NCBI GenBank assembly: GCA_934133155.1
Contig: CAKPAT010000036.1
Span: 1 to 11,049 of the forward strand
Length of the DNA: 11,049 nt
From: an uncultured Bacilli bacterium
GTDB lineage: Bacteria > Bacillota_I > Bacilli_A > RF39 > UBA660
Reading direction: 5' to 3'
Under the pieces are notes generated by a model. That model was not told where the DNA came from, made no database searches, and was given only the letters and a program-made list of their open reading frames with translations. The position numbers were made by a program, and so were the translations under genes. Numbering within the stretch: position 1 is the stretch's first letter; every line of letters starts with the position of its first letter. Shown in pieces: positions 6,858-11,049 of this stretch.

Positions 6858-8710
6858 CTAGTTTTACCCCCTTGTTCCATACCGCCATACATATTATCAA
6901 CACTCATTTGTGCAAAAAGCTCAATACATCTATTTGCAGAAAGCCAGCCATCTGCTTCTTGGGTCTTATCTTCAGGCCCAAAAGCAATTGCAATACTGTT
7001 TAAATCTTCTTCACTATTTACATAATTTTTTAAATCTGCAAGTGAACTTACATTCAAATCTTGTCCAGTTCTTGTATCTAGCACTCTACGAACATTCCAC
7101 TCAAAACTTGGAAGAGCTGGCTTGCCGTTTTCTCCTTTTACAGCACTATATGCATCAAGATAAACTATTTCTCCACCGTCAGCATTTCTTTGTGTCATAT
7201 AATCTTTAAATGAACTACTTGCAGTTTCAATTGTTTGGCTATATGTATTTTGCATGTTAGCTTGCATATCTAAATTATTAGCATCAAGTGTATCTACTGT
7301 ATTAACTGGCGTATAAGAAATTGTATTTGCGGTTCCTGCTAAATTATCAAACGTTGTTGTTTGGCCTTCGATTGGCTGTGTATCTGAATAATTATAATCG
7401 CCTGTTTGTGTGTAAGCATCAGTTTGTCTAATTTGTTCTGGGCTGTAGTTATTCGAGTTTACTGCTGCAATACCGCCAAAAAGTGTAGCTATAAAAACTG
7501 AGCCAAGTATTGCCTTCTTTATTTTAGTAGAATGTTTTGCCCAAATTTCTTTTAATTTTTCATTTGGTCTTCTTGATACTTTATGTCTCTTAGATGGGAA
7601 CTTGTTCATGCCCTCTGCTATAGGGTCAATTAAATCAGGCATTTCAGGAGTTTCATTTTGAGCTTGAACCGGCGTCTCCATGCTTGTTTCACCTTTAACT
7701 GGTCCACTTGGAAGTATATCAAGGCCTCTATCGTCCTTTATTTCACGTATTTCAAAAAATTTTTCGCCATTTCTTGCTTCTAAATCAGTTACATAAAGTT
7801 TACCGCCCTTTTTATCTGTATCGCAACTATATCCATTTGGGAAAAATAATTCTTCTTCACGGTTAAGATAAATCATGCCATTTTCAAATTCAATATGTGC
7901 TTTTGGATTTAACTCTTTCATAGCTTGATAAAATTCTTCAGCACTCATTTGTTTCATAGGATCCATATTGTGGCGTTCAAAGACTTCGGTATCTTTTAGC
8001 ATGATATTACCATCTTTATCCATATATACTTTGACATTACCATCTATGGTATTTAACCCTTCTTTTAAGCCATTACATACATACATTTCTACATCGTTGT
8101 TTTTTAATGCTTCATTTACATACTCGCTTTGAAGATTTAAAGCTTCTTCGTCTGTAATATTACCTATGATGTAAATTTTGTCACCATTATTAACGACAGC
8201 GTATTTTTTATCAATGTCTTTTGGCACATTTTTTTTGTCTGGTCTTTTATCAAGTTCAGTTTGTGCAGATGCGGTACTATTTTGTATAGCTTGACGTTCT
8301 TTCGCAGGCATATCTTTTGTATCTTTTGTAGATAAGCCTTCTTTAACTTTGCCTAATAAATCAGTTGGCATATTTGAATAATCTGGTGTTTTTATTTCTC
8401 TTTCTTCCATTTTCTTTTTTAGTCCATTTAAAGCTGGAACTAAGATTTGTTCTATTTGTGCTAATCTTTTTTTGTTTCCTTGGGCAAGACTTTTATATTT
8501 TTGGATTAGTTTCCCTGCGGTTTTTACATCACCAATTATATGTATTTTTTCAGCTACCTTTTGATATAATTCATCAGATAGCTTATTTATTTTGCTTTCA
8601 AGTTTACTTTTCTTTTTTTTATTTGTCTTGGCTGAAGCTTTTTCAAGCTCAGAAGCAGCTTGATTTATTTTAACTTCTAAGTCATGGATTTGTTTATCTA
8701 ATTCTTTCAT
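6854..8710 (-). CDS. Single-pass membrane protein with N-terminal coiled coil, function unknown
   Basis: This 618-residue protein matches no family I know. In order: a charged coiled-coil region at about 1-105 (heptad-like Leu/Ile/Ala with many Lys/Glu); a polar linker (about 106-165); a mixed alpha/beta region at about 168-340 with several strand-like pieces; a linker rich in Pro, Glu and Thr (about 340-365); a basic stretch (FPSKRHKVSRRPNEK, 371-385); one membrane helix at about 398-417; a Thr/Asn/Gln/Asp-rich linker (about 418-490); and a C-terminal domain (about 495-605). The basic side precedes the helix, so the large N-terminal part should be cytoplasmic and the last 200 residues outside (type II topology). 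GGAAAGGGG at 8717-8725, six bases from the ATG, supports the start. It overlaps the downstream 96-residue gene by 4 bases. A link between a cytoplasmic assembly and the cell surface is possible but unproven. Confidence 0.85.
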   Translation of the reverse strand: MKELDKQIHDLEVKINQAASELEKASAKTNKKKKSKLESKINKLSDELYQKVAEKIHIIGDVKTAGKLIQKYKSLAQGNKKRLAQIEQILVPALNGLKKKMEEREIKTPDYSNMPTDLLGKVKEGLSTKDTKDMPAKERQAIQNSTASAQTELDKRPDKKNVPKDIDKKYAVVNNGDKIYIIGNITDEEALNLQSEYVNEALKNNDVEMYVCNGLKEGLNTIDGNVKVYMDKDGNIMLKDTEVFERHNMDPMKQMSAEEFYQAMKELNPKAHIEFENGMIYLNREEELFFPNGYSCDTDKKGGKLYVTDLEARNGEKFFEIREIKDDRGLDILPSGPVKGETSMETPVQAQNETPEMPDLIDPIAEGMNKFPSKRHKVSRRPNEKLKEIWAKHSTKIKKAILGSVFIATLFGGIAAVNSNNYSPEQIRQTDAYTQTGDYNYSDTQPIEGQTTTFDNLAGTANTISYTPVNTVDTLDANNLDMQANMQNTYSQTIETASSSFKDYMTQRNADGGEIVYLDAYSAVKGENGKPALPSFEWNVRRVLDTRTGQDLNVSSLADLKNYVNSEEDLNSIAIAFGPEDKTQEADGWLSANRCIELFAQMSVDNMYGGMEQGGKTR

Positions 8711-8728
8711 GATATACCCCTTTCCTAA

Positions 8729-8734
8729 AGTATA
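8729..8734 (-). promoter_or_regulatory. Likely -10 box for the 618-residue gene
   Basis: TATACT on the minus strand lies about 19 bases upstream of the start codon, which allows a very short leader containing the GGAAAGGGG ribosome site. No convincing -35 is seen (best is TGATAA at 8751-8756, 16 bases away). The tRNA terminator directly upstream argues that this unit needs its own promoter. Confidence 0.4.
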
Positions 8735-8782
8735 ATCTTACATCATTAGTTTATCATTTATGGGGGGAAATGTAAATAACAT

Positions 8783-8806
8783 AAAAAGACTTTTTTACAA
8801 GTCTTT
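8783..8806 (-). terminator. Intrinsic terminator of the tRNA-Arg gene
   Basis: On the minus strand AAAGACTT (8806-8799) pairs with AAGTCTTT (8792-8785) around a 6-base loop, then TT follows. It begins 12 bases after the end of the tRNA. Confidence 0.75.
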
Positions 8807-8817
8807 GAGTATTCAAG

Positions 8818-8894
<77 letters not shown>

Positions 8895-8903
8895 ATCTAT
8901 TTC

Positions 8904-8912
8904 ATTATAACA
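8904..8912 (-). promoter_or_regulatory. Extended -10 promoter of tRNA-Arg
   Basis: On the minus strand TGT-TATAAT (8912-8904) is a perfect -10 with the TGn extension, about 9 bases before the mature tRNA 5' end. A weak -35 (TTTAAC) lies 17 bases away at 8927-8932. The T-run just upstream is also the tail of the ndk terminator, so the two elements are packed back to back. Confidence 0.6.
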
Positions 8913-8937
8913 AAAAAAAGGTCAAAGTTAAAGACCT
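8911..8937 (-). terminator. Probable ndk terminator
   Basis: On the minus strand AGGTC (8937-8933) and GACCT (8923-8919) can form a 5-bp stem with a 9-base loop, followed by an uninterrupted run of Ts. The ndk TAG stop (8936-8938) overlaps the 5' arm. The stem is short, so this is moderate evidence, but the T-tract is long. Confidence 0.5.
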
Positions 8938-9340
8938 AATTTTCGCCAAAAAATCTTTTTATTTCTATTTCTGCATTTTCTGTGCAGTCAGAACCATGGA
9001 TTAAATTTTCAGATTTATTATATGAGAAATCTCCTCTTATTGTTCCTGGTAAAGCTTCAAATCCGTCTGTTGGTCCCATTAATCTTCTCATTCCTTCAAC
9101 GGCATTTTCACCTTCTACAATCATGCCTACTACTGGTCCTGATGTCATGTATGATACAATATCTTTGAAAAATGGTTTATCTGCTAGATGTGCGTAGTGC
9201 TCTTTTAGTATTTCTTCATCTAGGTTCATCATTTTCATGTTTACTATTTTGTATCCTTTGTTTTCAATTCTTGTAATTATTTGCCCTACTAATCCTCTTT
9301 TGTAGGCATCTGGTTTTGTCATTATGTATGTTCTTTCCAT
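8936..9340 (-). CDS. ndk: Nucleoside diphosphate kinase
   Basis: Ndk transfers the terminal phosphate of ATP to other (deoxy)nucleoside diphosphates through a phosphohistidine, keeping NTP and dNTP pools balanced in the cytoplasm. The 134-residue length is normal. Family marks are visible: TKPDA with Lys9 near the N-terminus, RGLVGQII, SGPVVGMIVEG (67-77), PGTIRGDF (98-105), and the active-site segment NLIHGSD with phosphorylated His115. The usual KPDG is KPDA here, a conservative change. AAGGAGG about 8 bases before the ATG is a strong ribosome site. It follows the HD-domain gene after 12 bases, and the upstream stop codon lies close to its ribosome site. It is probably transcribed from the HD gene's promoter. 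Confidence 0.98.
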   Translation of the reverse strand: MERTYIMTKPDAYKRGLVGQIITRIENKGYKIVNMKMMNLDEEILKEHYAHLADKPFFKDIVSYMTSGPVVGMIVEGENAVEGMRRLMGPTDGFEALPGTIRGDFSYNKSENLIHGSDCTENAEIEIKRFFGEN

Positions 9341-9352
9341 AAATTATCCTCC

Positions 9353-9856
9353 TTATTTAATTATTCCTATTGCAAATATTAAGAATAAATTATATGCGTA
9401 TTTAAGCTTAAATTTGCATTTTACTGAAAATTCGTTTGTAGCAACGGCTTTATCGACTAGACTTATTATCCAACTTTCCATGTATTTTGGTACTGATAGG
9501 TTGATTGGAAACATATGTGATCTTATCATATCTTCTTCTTTTTTTGTTAGTGTGAACTGTGATTTTGCAGTTTTTACAGCTAATTTTGGGTGCGTAAAAG
9601 TTGAAATAAATCTTTCTTTTGATGTTCTATCTTCTTTACTTATGAAGAAGTCATGAAGTAATCCGCCACGTGCTGTTTGCTCATAGTCTAGATGCATAAG
9701 TTTTGCTACCTTATATGAATAGTATGATACTTTCAAAGAATGATCGTATCTACTAATACCATGGTGTTCAATTTTTTGTAGTTTTAGAAATTCTTCATTA
9801 TCTAGTATATTATTTACGATTTTCATATATTGTAAGTCGTTTTTATGACTACTCAT
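9353..9856 (-). CDS. HD-domain metal-dependent phosphohydrolase (function unassigned)
   Basis: This 167-residue protein is of the HD superfamily, whose members hydrolyse phosphate esters, often nucleotides, using a metal held by His and Asp. Likely ligands are His39 (RYDHSLKVS), His68-Asp69 (GGLLHDFF) and Asp135 (SLVDK). His31/32, His89 (THPKLA) and His114 (SHMFPI) are further likely pocket residues. The C-terminus (YAYNLFLIFAIGII, about 153-166) is unusually hydrophobic and may contact the membrane. A longer frame runs to an ATG at 9895, but that ATG and the next codons are the promoter's -10 box, so they cannot be in the mRNA. The ATG at 9856 has GAGGTG 9 bases before it and is chosen. Co-transcription with ndk suggests nucleotide metabolism, but the substrate is not known. 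Confidence 0.88.
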   Translation of the reverse strand: MSSHKNDLQYMKIVNNILDNEEFLKLQKIEHHGISRYDHSLKVSYYSYKVAKLMHLDYEQTARGGLLHDFFISKEDRTSKERFISTFTHPKLAVKTAKSQFTLTKKEEDMIRSHMFPINLSVPKYMESWIISLVDKAVATNEFSVKCKFKLKYAYNLFLIFAIGIIK

Positions 9857-9883
9857 TATTTTTTTCACCTCAAGTACTTGCCC

Positions 9884-9912
9884 ATTATAGCACATTTAGA
9901 TAGAAATTACAA
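9884..9912 (-). promoter_or_regulatory. Promoter of the HD-ndk operon
   Basis: On the minus strand TTGTAA (9907-9912) lies 17 bases from a perfect TATAAT (9884-9889), preceded by TGC as an extended -10. The predicted start of transcription is near 9877, giving a leader of about 20 bases with GAGGTG (9866-9871) before the ATG at 9856. It sits in the gap after the DUF3048 stop. Confidence 0.8.
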
Positions 9913-9913
9913 A

Positions 9914-10927
9914 TCATGATATTTCTACTTCTGCACCTAGTGGGGTTATTTGGATAAAGGTATTTCCATCATTAAATTTTATTTCTTCACCGTTTTCGTA
10001 TTTATAAATTGTTTTGGCACTTCTCGATGTTTTGGTAAAAGTGATGGGAACAGCGTATCCTTCTGTAATATAGTAACCATTAAATGTTCCAATGTTTTCT
10101 AATGTTAGCCTGCCATATGTGTCATATGTTTTGTATTTTAATGGTGTTATTAATATATTTTTATAAGTATACTGATTTCCGGTTAATCCGTCTTTGTGTG
10201 CTTTATTTGACATACTTCTTTTGTATACTTTATTTACTTCGTCATATTCATATTCAGTATCAGTGTAATTTGAATATTTCATATAAATTTTATCTGCTTT
10301 TATAGCGTTTTCATTTTGACTTAAATCTATAGTGTCTACGCTGTATTTTAAAAGTGTTTGTTTAACGTTTCTATCATAGCCTTTTTCTTTAGCAAATTCT
10401 TTTACTTTTTCTAAATTGGTAAATGATGTATGTTCATAAGCTTTATTTAATGATGTATCACGGAAAAATACTTTTGTATCATATAGTCCGTTTATATTAT
10501 TAATATTTAATTTTGTTATGTCTGATTTAGCGTCTTCACTCCAGCCATGATGAACGAATATTGCGTCATTTTCTAAGGCATAATCTAGAAAGTATGGTCT
10601 AGCACTTCTTACTGAGCCAACACGGTTTGTGGTTTGGTCTTTGAATAAGGCCATAATTCTGGTTATACCACCTTCAGCTAACATTTCGTATGAGATATAG
10701 GCGTCATTTAAACCATAATGTGGCCATGCGGCGTGGTTATTATTTATGACAACTGCGTATGGTCTTGTTTTAGAATTTTCGTCTATTATTTTTACTTTTT
10801 TTTCTTCTTTAGGTTCATTATTTTCTACTTTTTCTTCTTTGTTTTCAAATAAATAATATGCGAAAAGACATATTAAAATTAATACAAACACATAACCTTT
10901 ATTTTGTTTTTTCTTTTTTTTAGCCAT
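9914..10927 (-). CDS. DUF3048 (YerB-like) membrane-anchored extracytoplasmic protein
   Basis: This 337-residue protein is anchored by one helix at about 11-27 after a very basic N-terminus (MAKKKKKQNK), followed by an acidic/lysine linker (about 29-50) and then the DUF3048 domain. Typical pieces are RPYAVVINN (55-63), EMLAEGGITRIMA (81-93), VGSVRSARPYF (103-113), HHGWS (126-130) and FFRD (154-157). A C-terminal part carries GYYITEGYAVPITFTK and the closing FIQITP. Cys20 lacks a lipobox context, so unlike YerB lipoproteins this looks like a signal-anchored protein. The biochemical function of the family is not established as far as I know; a cell-wall role is often assumed. Its ATG overlaps the stop of the upstream glycosidase (TAATG), so the two are translationally coupled. 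No clear terminator follows it. Confidence 0.92.
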   Translation of the reverse strand: MAKKKKKQNKGYVFVLILICLFAYYLFENKEEKVENNEPKEEKKVKIIDENSKTRPYAVVINNNHAAWPHYGLNDAYISYEMLAEGGITRIMALFKDQTTNRVGSVRSARPYFLDYALENDAIFVHHGWSEDAKSDITKLNINNINGLYDTKVFFRDTSLNKAYEHTSFTNLEKVKEFAKEKGYDRNVKQTLLKYSVDTIDLSQNENAIKADKIYMKYSNYTDTEYEYDEVNKVYKRSMSNKAHKDGLTGNQYTYKNILITPLKYKTYDTYGRLTLENIGTFNGYYITEGYAVPITFTKTSRSAKTIYKYENGEEIKFNDGNTFIQITPLGAEVEIS

Positions 10928-11049
10928 TATTTAGTCACTATCCATCCATTTGGTATAGCTCTTGTTGAATGTCCTCCTGATCCGTTTATTGGTTTGTTTA
11001 CAAGCTCACCATTTATAACAAGTCCGCATGATGTTCCGCCATCTAGATT
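10927..11049 (-). CDS. C-terminal end of a phosphodiester glycosidase (NAGPA-like), partial
   Basis: Only the last 40 codons and stop are inside the window; the gene continues past the right edge. The visible part contains NLDGGTSCGLVINGELVNKP, which matches the conserved end of phosphodiester glycosidase (NAGPA/DUF2233) domains, where LDGG-S-T/x-hydrophobic-V-x-G-x-x-V-N-x-P is typical, followed by SGGHSTRAIPNGWIVTK, corresponding to the family's R-x-[IV]-x-N-[AG] ending. Members act outside the cell on phosphodiester-linked sugars, for example on exopolysaccharide or wall polymers. The TAA (10927-10929) shares a base with the ATG of the DUF3048 gene, marking an operon. Confidence 0.82.
   Translation of the reverse strand, partial: NLDGGTSCGLVINGELVNKPINGSGGHSTRAIPNGWIVTK

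Noticed and set aside
8920..8925. TTGACC on the minus strand as the -35 of the tRNA promoter
   Set aside because: The spacer to TATAAT is only 10 bases; the sequence is better explained as the 3' arm of the ndk terminator.
9913..9920. ATCATGAT palindrome at the end of the DUF3048 gene as an operator
   Set aside because: It is only 8 bases, includes the stop codon, and has no regulator linked to it; likely chance in AT-rich DNA.

Overview
The window looks like chromosome from a low-GC member of the Bacillota (Firmicutes), probably an uncultured gut-type Bacilli lineage such as RF39 or a relative. That placement is inferred from AT-rich DNA, Lys/Asn/Ile-rich proteins, AGGAGG-type ribosome binding sites, TTGACA/TATAAT promoters, and the mix of families (DUF3048/YerB, phosphodiester glycosidase, Ndk, a MarR-controlled ABC pair). 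TGA ends at least four of the genes, so the standard bacterial code applies and not the Mycoplasma code.

Layout from left to right. Positions 1-472 hold no intact gene, but they read like a heavily decayed protein gene in frames broken by several stops and one frameshift. A plus-strand gene (473-1999) encodes a membrane-anchored or secreted surface protein of about 508 residues. It is the only intact plus-strand gene, and it converges on the rest at a bidirectional terminator (2016-2049). All other genes lie on the minus strand, so they are transcribed right to left, in five units: (1) a phosphodiester glycosidase tail (running off the right edge) overlapping a DUF3048 protein; (2) an HD-domain hydrolase followed by ndk, with a clear promoter in front and a terminator at the ndk stop; (3) tRNA-Arg(CCU) with its own extended -10 promoter and terminator; (4) a two-gene unit of unknown function (a 618-residue coiled-coil, single-TM protein and a 96-residue acidic protein), with a terminator overlapping the second stop; (5) a MarR-type regulator with two ABC half-transporters, overlapping or nearly touching, ending at the shared terminator.

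How they work together. Unit 5 is a self-contained, probably drug- or peptide-responsive heterodimeric exporter. One ATP site is canonical and the other degenerate, and a small inverted repeat in the promoter is a candidate MarR operator. Unit 2 suggests nucleotide metabolism. Unit 1 and the plus-strand gene are cell-envelope or surface functions. Unit 4 is the least explained part and the best candidate for something undescribed. I see no CRISPR array, insertion sequence, phage module or defence system.
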